Made by a program: the position numbers and the translations under genes. A DNA stretch of 33,582 bases from the NCBI GenBank assembly GCA_017940255.1, contig JAGAZB010000051.1, positions 1 through 33,582 on the forward strand, given 5' to 3'. The notes under the pieces were generated by a model, which searched no databases, was not told the DNA's origin, and was given only the letters and a program-made list of their open reading frames with translations. Within the stretch, counting starts at the first letter, position 1; every line of letters begins with the position of its first letter. This stretch comes from Treponema sp. Lineage in GTDB: Bacteria; Spirochaetota; Spirochaetia; Treponematales; Treponemataceae. Below, one piece after another: positions 14,062 to 21,876 of the stretch.

Positions 14062-14634
14062 AAGGTATTTAAAAGAACAGTTCTTGCTGTAATCATATTC
14101 TGTTCACTTTCGTTTTCTTATGCAAAAGAAAACTCGACCAATGATTTATCGTTCGGAACTTTTGCCCTTATTCAAAGCAGAAAAAGTGGCGGTGGAATAA
14201 ATTTTTCATTTCCTATTTATTCATCTCAAACTGGATTTTTTATTCGGGATGAAATTTCCGCTTCTTTATACTTAGCAAATGATTTTGGAACTGATGGAAT
14301 GTTAATCTCATTTGGAGATAAGCTTCACTTTGGAAAAATCATAAAAATAAATGATTTCTCATTTAGAACTTATGGTTATATGAAAAGTGAAATAGGTACA
14401 AGCAAAGATTGTAACTATCAGTTTTTCTCTGCACCGTTGATTCTGGAATTAGGCGGAGCCGGCGGTTTTGAATTCCTGTTTTTGCAAAATAAAGGCTTTT
14501 TTGTAGAATTTGGCGGAGGTGCAGCAATCGCGAGTTTTAGTGTGAAATCAAATATAGATAAATCTCAGATTGCAAATGGCAATTTCTGCGGCGGTTATGT
14601 TTGTATAACAACGGGAATGAAATATTATTTCTAA
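14053..14634 (+). CDS. Predicted secreted outer-membrane beta-barrel protein
   Basis: I do not recognise the family. The product (193 residues from ATG 14053) starts with a signal peptide: basic KVFKR, a hydrophobic stretch LAVIIFCSLSFS, then AYA-like cleavage near SYAKE. The mature part alternates short beta-like strands rich in Gly, Phe and Tyr (for example GGAGGFEFLFLQ and GFFVEFGGGAA) and ends GMKYYF, with a terminal aromatic residue, as in outer-membrane beta-barrels. An upstream ATG at 14038 precedes the predicted transcription start, so 14053 is preferred; neither has a ribosome binding site. Two operators surround the promoter and start, so it is probably metal-controlled and could be an iron-starvation surface protein. 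The next gene follows after 10 bases. Confidence 0.6.
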   Translation: MSNKVFKRTVLAVIIFCSLSFSYAKENSTNDLSFGTFALIQSRKSGGGINFSFPIYSSQTGFFIRDEISASLYLANDFGTDGMLISFGDKLHFGKIIKINDFSFRTYGYMKSEIGTSKDCNYQFFSAPLILELGGAGGFEFLFLQNKGFFVEFGGGAAIASFSVKSNIDKSQIANGNFCGGYVCITTGMKYYF

Positions 14635-14644
14635 AGGAGAAAAA

Positions 14645-15055
14645 ATGTCCGTAAAGAAACAATTCTTATTTTCATTATTAATTTATATTTTTGTATCATT
14701 CGCATTTTCTCAACCAGTAGCTGTTCGACAGTTATCTACACTTAGTGTTCTTGGTTCAAAATCAGAATCTGAAATTCAATTTACAGTAACTGAGGATGAA
14801 GGTGATTCAAAAACTATTACAATCCTGCCTTTTTCCTATAAAGATAAAACTGTGGATCAATTTTCATTCAGTATTAAGAAAAAACAGGATGGAAGTTTCT
14901 ATGCTAAAAATATTTCTGTTATAGCAAATAATGGCAAACAAATTACAATTTTAGAAGCTGAATTAATATTTAATTCAGAGCCTGAACTTAGAATAAAATA
15001 TAAACCTGGAAAAATGCCATTTCCAATTACCTTAATGAAGAGGGAGAAAAATTGA
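14645..15055 (+). CDS. Secreted protein of unknown function
   Basis: The 136-residue product starts at an ATG four bases after AAAGGAGA. It has a clear signal peptide (KKQFLFSLLIYIFVSFAFS, cleavage before QPVAV) and no cysteine at the cleavage point, so it is not a lipoprotein. The mature part has alternating polar and hydrophobic residues suggesting an all-beta fold. I recognise no family. It lies 10 bases after the outer-membrane gene and is most likely co-transcribed under the two upstream operators. The two may work together at the cell surface or in the periplasm. Confidence 0.65.
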   Translation: MSVKKQFLFSLLIYIFVSFAFSQPVAVRQLSTLSVLGSKSESEIQFTVTEDEGDSKTITILPFSYKDKTVDQFSFSIKKKQDGSFYAKNISVIANNGKQITILEAELIFNSEPELRIKYKPGKMPFPITLMKREKN

Positions 15056-15083
15056 TTATGATTTTGCCGCGAGGGAAAAAAAG

Positions 15084-15125
15084 ATGAATAGTGATTATTT
15101 AATTATATATGACAGGAATATGTGA
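15084..15125 (+). CDS. Possible 13-residue upstream ORF (or frameshifted N-terminus)
   Basis: ATG 15084 follows GAGGG (15071-15075) by eight bases and encodes MNSDYLIIYDRNM before a stop one base upstream of the ATG at 15127. It has a better ribosome binding site than the hydrolase gene itself. It may be a leader peptide that couples translation, or the displaced N-terminus of the hydrolase in another frame. Confidence 0.3.
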   Translation: MNSDYLIIYDRNM

Positions 15126-15126
15126 A

Positions 15127-16029
15127 ATGGAACGATGTACTTTAGAAAGAAACGGTTTTGTCGGCCTGTATTTTCCGGGAACAAAAGCTCCTGAAAAAGT
15201 AATCATTGCGGCAGGTGGGGCAAGTTGCGATGAAAAGACAAGTTTTTGTATGTGTCGTTTTTTACGCAATGCAGGCTACAACGTTCTTGTCCTTGGCTTT
15301 TATATGTGGCAAGGTCTTTCTAAAAATCTTGTTTCTATTCCGGTTGATTATGTTGAGAATGCTGTAAAATGGCTGAAAGAGGAAAAAGGGATAAAGGGGA
15401 TTGCAATGACGTCGGCCTCTACTGGAGCGGGGTATACACTTCTTGCCGCTTCTTTAATTCCCGAAATTAATTGTGTCATACCAATAGTTCCTTTTGATTA
15501 TGTGATGGAAGGAACCACGAATAGTTTTAAGAGATTAGGAAAATCAGTTTATACCTGGCATGGAGATGGTATTCCGTATTCTCCATGGTCTTTGATTGAA
15601 CAGGGGTTACCTCATATTTTTATGAATGCCATGAAAGATAAAAATTATGGCTTAAAGCGTTTTATGAGATACGGATATGATCATAATCCTGTAACAGAAG
15701 AGTCCAGAATCAAGGTTGAAAATATGCATGCTGATGTTTTGTTTCTTGCGGTAAAAGATGATGATGCATGGCCAAGTGATGAAGCAGTTCCCCGTATGAT
15801 GAAGCGGCTTGAAGAAAATCATTACCAATATCGTTATGAAGCACACATTTATGAAAAAGCCAGTCATGCTCTTACAGACGGACTGGACGAAATGACCGGT
15901 TATGCAAAATGGGCCTTGAATCACATGCTGCCCGCCGAAAAGAAATATCCAGAAGAATGTGAAGAAGCAAGGCAGGATAGTTTTAAGAGAATAATTGATT
16001 TTATTGATAAATGGAAAATAGAGGAATAG
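15127..16029 (+). CDS. Alpha/beta hydrolase, BAAT/acyl-CoA thioesterase C-terminal type
   Basis: The product (300 residues from ATG 15127; 306 from ATG 15109) has an alpha/beta-hydrolase fold: strand VIIAAGGASCDEKTS, a nucleophile elbow in TSASTGAGYT (likely Ser104 in the 306-residue numbering), an acid in VKDDDAWPS (around D219) and a base in KASHAL (H253). The layout matches the C-terminal domain of acyl-CoA thioester hydrolases/BAAT. The start at 15127 is preferred because AGGA lies ten bases upstream and a short ORF ends just before it. It lacks a signal peptide, so it is cytoplasmic. The next gene begins two bases after its stop. The substrate is unknown. Confidence 0.75.
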   Translation: MERCTLERNGFVGLYFPGTKAPEKVIIAAGGASCDEKTSFCMCRFLRNAGYNVLVLGFYMWQGLSKNLVSIPVDYVENAVKWLKEEKGIKGIAMTSASTGAGYTLLAASLIPEINCVIPIVPFDYVMEGTTNSFKRLGKSVYTWHGDGIPYSPWSLIEQGLPHIFMNAMKDKNYGLKRFMRYGYDHNPVTEESRIKVENMHADVLFLAVKDDDAWPSDEAVPRMMKRLEENHYQYRYEAHIYEKASHALTDGLDEMTGYAKWALNHMLPAEKKYPEECEEARQDSFKRIIDFIDKWKIEE

Positions 16030-16031
16030 AA

Positions 16032-16520
16032 ATGATTTTGTTAATCGAATGTTTAATTGCAATTGCGGTCTTTTCATTGATTGTGGTACCAATGGACTTG
16101 AAAAATCCTATTTGTGTAATAAGCGATTATCCGCCGGAAATCCGGAAAAAATGTGAGGAACTTGGCCTTGTCGAAAAAACTGAAAAAAGATTTTCTGTAA
16201 AAGACCTTGTTCGAAAAGCTCTTGCAATAATTGTTCTGATAGTAGCTGCCGTTCTTGTAATGATTGAAATAAATCATGCTGAAACTTTCTGGCAGGGATT
16301 TTTAAATACATTCATTGTCTGGCTTTCTATTACCTGGTTTGACGCCCTTGTTCTGGATTGTATCTGGTTTTGTCATTCAAAAAGAATGCGCATTCCTGGC
16401 ACAGAGGATATGAAAGAGTATCACGATTATTTATTTCACATTAAACAGAGCTGTATAGGCACGCTGCTTGGAATTCCTTCGTGTGCTGTAGTGGGATTAT
16501 TTGTTGCACTGGCGTCGTAG
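16032..16520 (+). CDS. Small integral membrane protein, unknown function
   Basis: The 162-residue product starts at ATG 16032, seven bases after GAGG (16021-16024), which lies inside the end of the hydrolase gene; an in-frame ATG at 16011 would overlap that gene. Hydrophobic segments occupy about residues 1-19, 61-79, 91-113 and 143-161, so about four helices. A motif-like stretch TWFDALVLDCIWFCHSKRMRIPGTEDMKEYHDYLFH sits between helices 3 and 4. I do not recognise the family. Tight spacing shows co-expression with the hydrolase. Confidence 0.6.
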   Translation: MILLIECLIAIAVFSLIVVPMDLKNPICVISDYPPEIRKKCEELGLVEKTEKRFSVKDLVRKALAIIVLIVAAVLVMIEINHAETFWQGFLNTFIVWLSITWFDALVLDCIWFCHSKRMRIPGTEDMKEYHDYLFHIKQSCIGTLLGIPSCAVVGLFVALAS

Positions 16521-16555
16521 TATTAGAATATTGAAAGTTCCGTCACATCGCGTAG

Positions 16556-16601
16556 AAAAAATCACTGATGGTGCAGGAATTATTTTATTTCTGCACCATC
16601 A
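16556..16601 (-). terminator. Rho-independent terminator overlapping the GH59 stop codon
   Basis: Eleven-base perfect stem, TGATGGTGCAG (16566-16576) and its complement (16591-16601), with a 14-base loop. Read on the minus strand it is followed by a GTGA spacer and six T residues (16556-16561). The stop codon (16580-16582) is in the loop, so the last codons form the stem. Confidence 0.8.
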
Positions 16602-19015
16602 AGATTAAGGCTTCCGGCCAGAATAGTGATTTCGGCTTTATGTTTGCCTTCCGTTAAATCACCAGAATAATAAAGTGCTTCTCTGTTTCCTGTTTTTCCA
16701 ACCTTGATTATTTCATACTCCTTGCCATCCAAAGTAACTTTTATGCCAGCTCCTTTTTCGCTGTTTCCTGTAAGAATAAAGGCAGAACCAGAAAAGGTGA
16801 GGGTAAAAGAACTTCCTTTCTGGGCTTTTGAAACAGTCCGTTTATAACACTTAAAAGAATCCATAAGACTGTGTTCCCAAGGGGTTTTATCATCATAGGT
16901 AAAGAGGGAATCAAGATTATCAAAGCGGGTGATGTAGTATTTTTCACCAAGTGGAGTAATTTTCAGATTTTTATAGCAGTTCTTCCTGTAGGCTGAATAA
17001 ATTGCCGCTCTTCCAGCTCCCTGTAAAGAGACTTTTTCGCCCAAGCCCAGTTCAAAATCACAAACTTTAACATCATCAATAAAAGCAGAAATTGTCATTC
17101 CTTCAAAAGAAAGTGAAAGTTTATGCCATTCCTTCTGCCACTTATCATCCTTACTAAAAGCTTCGATATTTCCCTTTTTTACAGACTGGCTGTTTCGCAT
17201 CAGATCCCATTTTCCATTTGCCTGAAGTTTAAGCCAGATTCCATTTTTACCGCTGTCCGGAAGATTATAACGGCCGCCAATTCCAATATAATTTTTTTCG
17301 GAAAGATCAGACGGATCGAATCTGCCTTCAATCTGTACAGAATAATTAAACCAGCGGTCATCACCAAGATTTGTAACAGGATCCGGACTTGCTCCCCATT
17401 CGCGGGCCTTATTTTCCGAAAGGATTTTTTGCTGCAGGATTTTTTGACCATCCTCTTCTACAACCTCAAAAGCACCTCCTTCATCTGTAGTAAAAAGGGG
17501 AGCACCGCCACGTGCGGAAAGAAAATCGTCAGAATAAGAAAAATCATCTTCGTAAGGAAGAGCCAGTACTTCATCATCCTTTTCTGAAACAGAAGAAAGA
17601 CTTAGAGCTTCCTCCAGAGGATTTATATTTATAGTAGAAAGTGTAACAATTGAATTTGGCTTTATGATGATTTTACAGAGCTTATTCTTAATCTTTACAG
17701 GCGATTTTTTAAGTGTATCAGATTTTTTCCAGCTGCCTGTTTCGTAAAGCCAGAGTTTTTTATCATCATTTTTAAGTTCAAAAGTATATTCAATAGGATT
17801 TTCTGTCGTATTTGTGATTACGCTGGACCAGTCACCAGTTTTTGGATCGCAGGCAGAAAGACAGGAATAAGTTGCTCCACCAAGTGCGTGTCCATCACCC
17901 GCTGCATGTCCGTCTGCAAAAGAAGCATCGTCAAGCATGAGCCAGCCGCGTTTTATAAAACGGGAAAAATGAAGAGTCATAAAAAAGCCAGGGTCAAGTT
18001 CGTAGTAACCGCTCCATGGAGTCTGGGCAGAAATCAACTGTTTATGACAATAGGTAACTCCATCATAATAAGCTGCAACAACAGGCTGGAATTCGTACAA
18101 GGTCATTTTTCCTGCCGCATACATGGTAATTACACGGTTGGCTACATCAAGAACACCATTGAGCCCGTTCAAGCCAGAACCATTTCCATCATAGCGGGAA
18201 ACGCTTTTTGCATAACCCATTGGAGAAGAACCTTCCGACATCCAGACTTCCTTTCCATTTTCGCGAAGAGTCTGGACAGTTTCGTTTGACCAGTAGGTAT
18301 AATGACTTCCAATAACATCAATTGCGTTAAAGAGTTCCTTATTTTCTGCCATCAGATTTGCCTGATTCCAGGTACAAACTTCATCACCAGCAACAATTTT
18401 AATTTTAGAAAAATCGTAAGGGGCCTTGCTGTCGGCTTTAAGATGATTTGAAAGATAAATTATCCAGTCGGCATCCCAGCCTCGTTCATTTTGGGTGGCA
18501 CTTACAAAATCAAACTTAAGGCCAAAAGTTTCATAAGCCGCAACAAGATTTTCGCGGTACCATAAATAACGGTTTTCGTAGATTTTTTCTTTAGGTAACT
18601 GAGCACCAGATTTAAGACCGTTTTCTCTTTCAATCCAGAGAGGTTCTCCCCACCAGAGCATATCGAGCGTAAGATTTGGATTTACTTTTTTAGCATCAGC
18701 GGCAAGAATAAAACCGGCACCGCGAGTTACATCTGCCTTTTCGTCAGGAGTTCGCATGGTGCAAGGTTCAGTTCCAGAAGAAGAGTTGATATCAGCTCCC
18801 ATTTCAATTTTAAGGTGCTGAACACCACAGCCTTTATCACCAAAAATAAGTTCCAGAAGTTCCTGATACTGCTTTGGATTTTGACTCTTGTAATCGAGCA
18901 AAAGACGGGATGAATTGTTTCCGCTGACCATGCCCATTCCCCGCCAGAGTTTATTTTCAGATATTGTATGATTTTTTGTATCGATTGTTATGACTGGATA
19001 TATGGATTTTAGCAT
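16580..19015 (-). CDS. GH59-family beta-galactosidase/galactocerebrosidase-like enzyme
   Basis: The 811-residue protein resembles glycoside hydrolase family 59, best known from galactosylceramidase. Family-like blocks are HLKIEMGADINSSSGTEPCTMR (68-88) and RGAGFILAADAKKVNPNLTLDMLWWGEP. The likely acid/base is E177 in QNERGWD and the likely nucleophile E261 in WMSEGSSPMGY. Residues about 490-680 form a laminin-G/concanavalin-like beta domain and about 690-811 a second beta-rich, carbohydrate-binding-like region. No signal peptide is present, so it appears cytoplasmic, acting on imported galactosides. A minus-strand TATAAT (19022-19027) places the transcript start on the ATG itself. Its divergent neighbours are metal-regulated, but no good operator covers its own promoter. 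Confidence 0.85.
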   Translation of the reverse strand: MLKSIYPVITIDTKNHTISENKLWRGMGMVSGNNSSRLLLDYKSQNPKQYQELLELIFGDKGCGVQHLKIEMGADINSSSGTEPCTMRTPDEKADVTRGAGFILAADAKKVNPNLTLDMLWWGEPLWIERENGLKSGAQLPKEKIYENRYLWYRENLVAAYETFGLKFDFVSATQNERGWDADWIIYLSNHLKADSKAPYDFSKIKIVAGDEVCTWNQANLMAENKELFNAIDVIGSHYTYWSNETVQTLRENGKEVWMSEGSSPMGYAKSVSRYDGNGSGLNGLNGVLDVANRVITMYAAGKMTLYEFQPVVAAYYDGVTYCHKQLISAQTPWSGYYELDPGFFMTLHFSRFIKRGWLMLDDASFADGHAAGDGHALGGATYSCLSACDPKTGDWSSVITNTTENPIEYTFELKNDDKKLWLYETGSWKKSDTLKKSPVKIKNKLCKIIIKPNSIVTLSTININPLEEALSLSSVSEKDDEVLALPYEDDFSYSDDFLSARGGAPLFTTDEGGAFEVVEEDGQKILQQKILSENKAREWGASPDPVTNLGDDRWFNYSVQIEGRFDPSDLSEKNYIGIGGRYNLPDSGKNGIWLKLQANGKWDLMRNSQSVKKGNIEAFSKDDKWQKEWHKLSLSFEGMTISAFIDDVKVCDFELGLGEKVSLQGAGRAAIYSAYRKNCYKNLKITPLGEKYYITRFDNLDSLFTYDDKTPWEHSLMDSFKCYKRTVSKAQKGSSFTLTFSGSAFILTGNSEKGAGIKVTLDGKEYEIIKVGKTGNREALYYSGDLTEGKHKAEITILAGSLNLDGAEIK

Positions 19016-19021
19016 TAGTAA

Positions 19022-19027
19022 ATTATA
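19022..19027 (-). promoter_or_regulatory. GH59 gene -10 element, leaderless position
   Basis: Perfect TATAAT on the minus strand, six bases before the ATG at 19015. The predicted start is at or next to the ATG. No clear -35 or ribosome binding site is visible. Confidence 0.5.
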
Positions 19028-19092
19028 ACAAATTTTCAGATAAAGATAAGTTAGAAATTTATTACACTTTTCATAAAAGTTTATCAGTGCGT

Positions 19093-19108
19093 GTTAGTTG
19101 CAAATAAC
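19093..19108. promoter_or_regulatory. N6 palindrome operator, copy 11 (one mismatch)
   Basis: GTTAGTTGCAAATAAC, one mismatch in the right arm. It contains TTGCAA (19098-19103), 17 bases before TATTGT (19121-19126). Confidence 0.58.
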
Positions 19109-19126
19109 TTTATTTAGTGGTATTGT
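19098..19126 (+). promoter_or_regulatory. Predicted promoter of the P-type ATPase operon
   Basis: TTGCAA, 17-base spacer, TATTGT. Operators overlap the -35 (copy 11), the -10/+1 region (copy 12) and the leader (copy 13). Confidence 0.5.
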
Positions 19127-19140
19127 TAGTCATTGCTAAT
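19125..19140. promoter_or_regulatory. N6 palindrome operator, copy 12 (one mismatch)
   Basis: GTTAGTCATTGCTAAT, one mismatch at the last base. It begins inside the predicted -10, 32 bases after copy 11, the same offset as copies 9 and 10. Confidence 0.62.
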
Positions 19141-19143
19141 CAA

Positions 19144-19159
19144 GTTAGTGATAACTAAT
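19144..19159. promoter_or_regulatory. N6 palindrome operator, copy 13 (one mismatch)
   Basis: GTTAGTGATAACTAAT, one mismatch at the last base; three bases after copy 12. Two adjacent copies suggest cooperative binding. Confidence 0.6.
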
Positions 19160-19177
19160 AAATTATAGGAGCATGAT

Positions 19178-19384
19178 ATGACAGACGGATGTAAAAAATT
19201 TCTTTGGGGAGTAGTTGCTGGTGTAGCAGCTGCTGCATTGATTAAGACTGATACCTTCAGAAAAGGCTGTGCCAAGGTTGTTGCAGGCGGACTTCAGCTC
19301 AAGGATGATGCTAAAGAATACTTTGAAACAATCAAGGAAGATGCCGAAGACGTAAAGGCCGAGCAGGACTCAAAGAAGGCATAA
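19178..19384 (+). CDS. Small single-helix membrane protein ahead of the P-type ATPase
   Basis: The 68-residue product follows AGGAG by six bases. Residues about 7-22 (FLWGVVAGVAAAALIK) form one membrane helix, and the C-terminal half is a charged amphipathic helix (AKEYFETIKEDAEDVKAEQDSKKA). The layout is YtxH-like. Small proteins like this commonly precede metal P-type ATPases with HMA2-like domains. It starts the operon and is separated from the ATPase gene by one base. A role as an ATPase accessory subunit is inference; the sequence itself shows no metal ligands apart from two isolated cysteines. Confidence 0.7.
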   Translation: MTDGCKKFLWGVVAGVAAAALIKTDTFRKGCAKVVAGGLQLKDDAKEYFETIKEDAEDVKAEQDSKKA

Positions 19385-19385
19385 A

Positions 19386-21515
19386 ATGGATTTTACAGTA
19401 AAGCATTCTCTGCCGGGGCGGATTCGTATCCGCTATGATAAATCAAAAATTTCTAAGCGACAGGCTGCCCTTGCGCTCAGTCTGCTTTCTGTTCAGGAAG
19501 GAATGACAGATGTTTCTGTGAACTACACAACTGCTTCCTTCCTTATTTATTACGATACAAAACAATTATCCGAAAAGCATATTCGCTCATATTTTATGGC
19601 ACTTTCGGATAAATATTTAAAAAATCAGGAAATGTTAGATGCCGTAGAAGAGCCTCAGGAAGAAGAAAGTCTTCTTTTTGACCTTGCCACTATGACAGCC
19701 TGGCATTACTTTAAGCAGATTTTGCCGCTGCCGATACGCCTTGCCTTACGAGTCTGGTCGCTGGGGCCTCGTATTTTGAAGGGCGTGGAGCAGGTTGCAA
19801 CAGGTAATGTCTTTAAATCAGAAGTACTCGATGCTGCGGCAATTTCTATGGCCCTTATTACTGGGGACACAAAGACTGCTTCAAATATCAACTTCTTATT
19901 GAACATAGGTGACACAATCGAAGAATTTACAAAAAAGAAATCGTATTCAGACCTCGCAAATCGTCTTCTTTCTCAAAATGATCAGGTACAGCTTGTTGAG
20001 AAAAAAGATGATGGAAAGACTATCGAAAAAACAGTACCGCTTTCTTTTGTGATAAAGGGTGACCTGGTTGCGGTTCGTACTGGCAGTGTGATTCCTGTTG
20101 ATGGAGAAATTCTTAGCGGTGAGGGGCTTGTAAATCAAGCTTCTATAACTGGAGAGCCACTTGCTGTTGAAAAACGCTCTGGTGCCTCAGTATTTGCAGG
20201 AACAATTGTTGAAGAAGGTGAGCTTTTTATTGAAGTCCGCGCTGTTGGAAACCAGACAAAGGTTCAGAATATTCTTACGATGATTGATAATTCTCAGTCT
20301 CTTAAGGTTTCCTCTCAGGTGCGTTCAGAAAATCTTGCAGATTCTCTTGTTAAATACAATTTTCTTTTGTCGCTCGGAGTTTTTCTTTTTACTGGAAATT
20401 TGACAAAGGTGATGGCAACGCTGATGGTAGACTATTCCTGCGCCATGAAGCTGGCTTCTCCAATTGCTGTTTTAAGTGCAATGAAAGAGGCTGCAGAAAA
20501 TGGAATAATCGTAAAGGGGGGAAAATTTCTGGAAGAAGCCTCTCTGGCTGACACGGTTGTTTTTGATAAAACAGGCACTTTGACGGCGGCTACTCCACAA
20601 TTGGCTCGCATAATGACTTTTGGTGGTCGGGCAGAAAATGAGGTGCTTGCAACTGCAGCCTGCCTTGAAGAACATTTTGCCCATCCAATTGCTACAGCGC
20701 TTGTTCAGGCGGCTAGTGAACGTGGACTGATTCATCCGGAAGAGCATGCAAAGGTTGAATACATTGTGGCTCACGGAATTGCAACAAAACTGCATGGTAA
20801 GAAACTAACTATCGGTAGCCGGCATTTTATTTTTGATGATGAGAAAGTTAGAGAGCCTGCAGGATTGGAGAAGCTTCAGAAAGAAGCAATCGAAAATGGC
20901 GAATCACTTTTGTATCTTGCAGAAGAAAAAGAGCTGATTGGTATATTTGCGATTAATGATCCTGTTAGAAAAAATGCTCCAGCAATCATCAAAAAACTTC
21001 ATCAAAGTGGGATTCGTAATTGCGTAATGATTACAGGTGATGATGAAGGAGCTGCCCGTAATGCCGCAAAAATCACAAAGATTGATAATTACATTTCACG
21101 GGCTCTGCCAGAAGATAAGTTTAATTATATAGAAGAACAGAAAAAGCTTGGTCACAAGGTAATTATGATTGGTGACGGAATAAATGATGCTCCAGCCCTG
21201 GCTGCTGCCAACACAGGAATTGCAATGGGAGACTGTGCAGATATCACTGGCGAAACAGCAGATATTATTCTTTCTGCCGAAGACGGACTTGAGGGACTTT
21301 ACAAGACCCGCCTGCTGGGTTCAAGGCTCATGGAAAAAATTGATACAAATAACCGGGGTATAGTTGCTGTAAACACAAGTTTTATGCTGTTGGGACTGCT
21401 TGGAATCATATCACCTTCTATGGCCGCAATTTTGCATAATGCTTCAACCGTTGCTTTTAGTGTAAATGCCATGAAGCCGATGCTGGGTAGCCGGTCATTG
21501 AGCTTGTCGAAATGA
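19386..21515 (+). CDS. P1-type metal-transporting ATPase with atypical SCA membrane motif
   Basis: The 709-residue protein has an N-terminal HMA2-like domain (HSLPGRIRIRYDKS, no CxxC), an actuator domain with TGEP (about 255-258), the phosphorylation site DKTGT (about 394-398), the HP motif (HFAHPIATAL) and GDGINDAPAL near 597-606. These define a heavy-metal P1-type ATPase. The transmembrane metal motif, usually CPC or SPC, reads DYSCAMKLASP (about 349-359), a variant I associate with putative Mn/Fe exporters, without certainty. It pumps a metal ion out of the cytoplasm. Three operators lie upstream of its operon. The last residues (about SRSLSLSK) and the stop codon are encoded by a palindromic repeat (21493-21517), so the native C-terminus was altered. 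Confidence 0.9.
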   Translation: MDFTVKHSLPGRIRIRYDKSKISKRQAALALSLLSVQEGMTDVSVNYTTASFLIYYDTKQLSEKHIRSYFMALSDKYLKNQEMLDAVEEPQEEESLLFDLATMTAWHYFKQILPLPIRLALRVWSLGPRILKGVEQVATGNVFKSEVLDAAAISMALITGDTKTASNINFLLNIGDTIEEFTKKKSYSDLANRLLSQNDQVQLVEKKDDGKTIEKTVPLSFVIKGDLVAVRTGSVIPVDGEILSGEGLVNQASITGEPLAVEKRSGASVFAGTIVEEGELFIEVRAVGNQTKVQNILTMIDNSQSLKVSSQVRSENLADSLVKYNFLLSLGVFLFTGNLTKVMATLMVDYSCAMKLASPIAVLSAMKEAAENGIIVKGGKFLEEASLADTVVFDKTGTLTAATPQLARIMTFGGRAENEVLATAACLEEHFAHPIATALVQAASERGLIHPEEHAKVEYIVAHGIATKLHGKKLTIGSRHFIFDDEKVREPAGLEKLQKEAIENGESLLYLAEEKELIGIFAINDPVRKNAPAIIKKLHQSGIRNCVMITGDDEGAARNAAKITKIDNYISRALPEDKFNYIEEQKKLGHKVIMIGDGINDAPALAAANTGIAMGDCADITGETADIILSAEDGLEGLYKTRLLGSRLMEKIDTNNRGIVAVNTSFMLLGLLGIISPSMAAILHNASTVAFSVNAMKPMLGSRSLSLSK

Positions 21516-21517
21516 CC
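21493..21517. repeat. Palindromic repeat (family A) supplying the ATPase stop codon
   Basis: GGTCATT-GAGCTTGTCGA-AATGACC, perfect seven-base arms. The core matches family A. The ATPase TGA (21513-21515) is inside the right arm. Confidence 0.8.
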
Positions 21518-21537
21518 ATTTTGGGGAATGACGAGTT

Positions 21538-21876
21538 ATGACTTACAATTATTTTCCTGGCCGCCTGCGTTTTCGCGACCCCATACTTCGAGTCAGTGAC
21601 ATCAGAAACGCTGCACTCGAAGTTGTGCGGTTAATTTGTCCTCAGGCAGAAATCACTTATAAAGAAAGTACCGCAAGTATTCTGGCAATTTACCCCGAGG
21701 CAGCGGTAGATCCAGAAGCTCTCAAGCCACTTGTACCTTTACTTCTAAAAATTGAACCAAAAATCCGCTTCTATACACCTAAGAAAAAAGCAGATATTCT
21801 TGCAGGAATTACGGAAATAAAAGCTTGGATTGAGAAAAAAAATAAACAAGTTGAACAAGGAGTAATAACAAAATGA
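21538..21876 (+). CDS. HMA2-like domain protein
   Basis: The 112-residue product begins NYFPGRLRFRDPILR, parallel to the N-terminus of the upstream ATPase (HSLPGRIRIRYDKS), followed by a ferredoxin-like beta-alpha-beta pattern ending in a helix and a charged tail. This matches stand-alone HMA2-type domains found with P1-type ATPases. No CxxC metal motif is present, so it may bind the ATPase rather than carry metal. It lies in the ATPase operon and overlaps the next gene by four bases (ATGA). No strong ribosome binding site precedes it; only ACGAG is near. Confidence 0.7.
   Translation: MTYNYFPGRLRFRDPILRVSDIRNAALEVVRLICPQAEITYKESTASILAIYPEAAVDPEALKPLVPLLLKIEPKIRFYTPKKKADILAGITEIKAWIEKKNKQVEQGVITK

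Noticed and set aside
19050..19065. GTTAGAAATTTATTAC near the GH59 promoter as a further operator
   Set aside because: Two of five right-arm bases differ, so it falls below the threshold used for the other sites.
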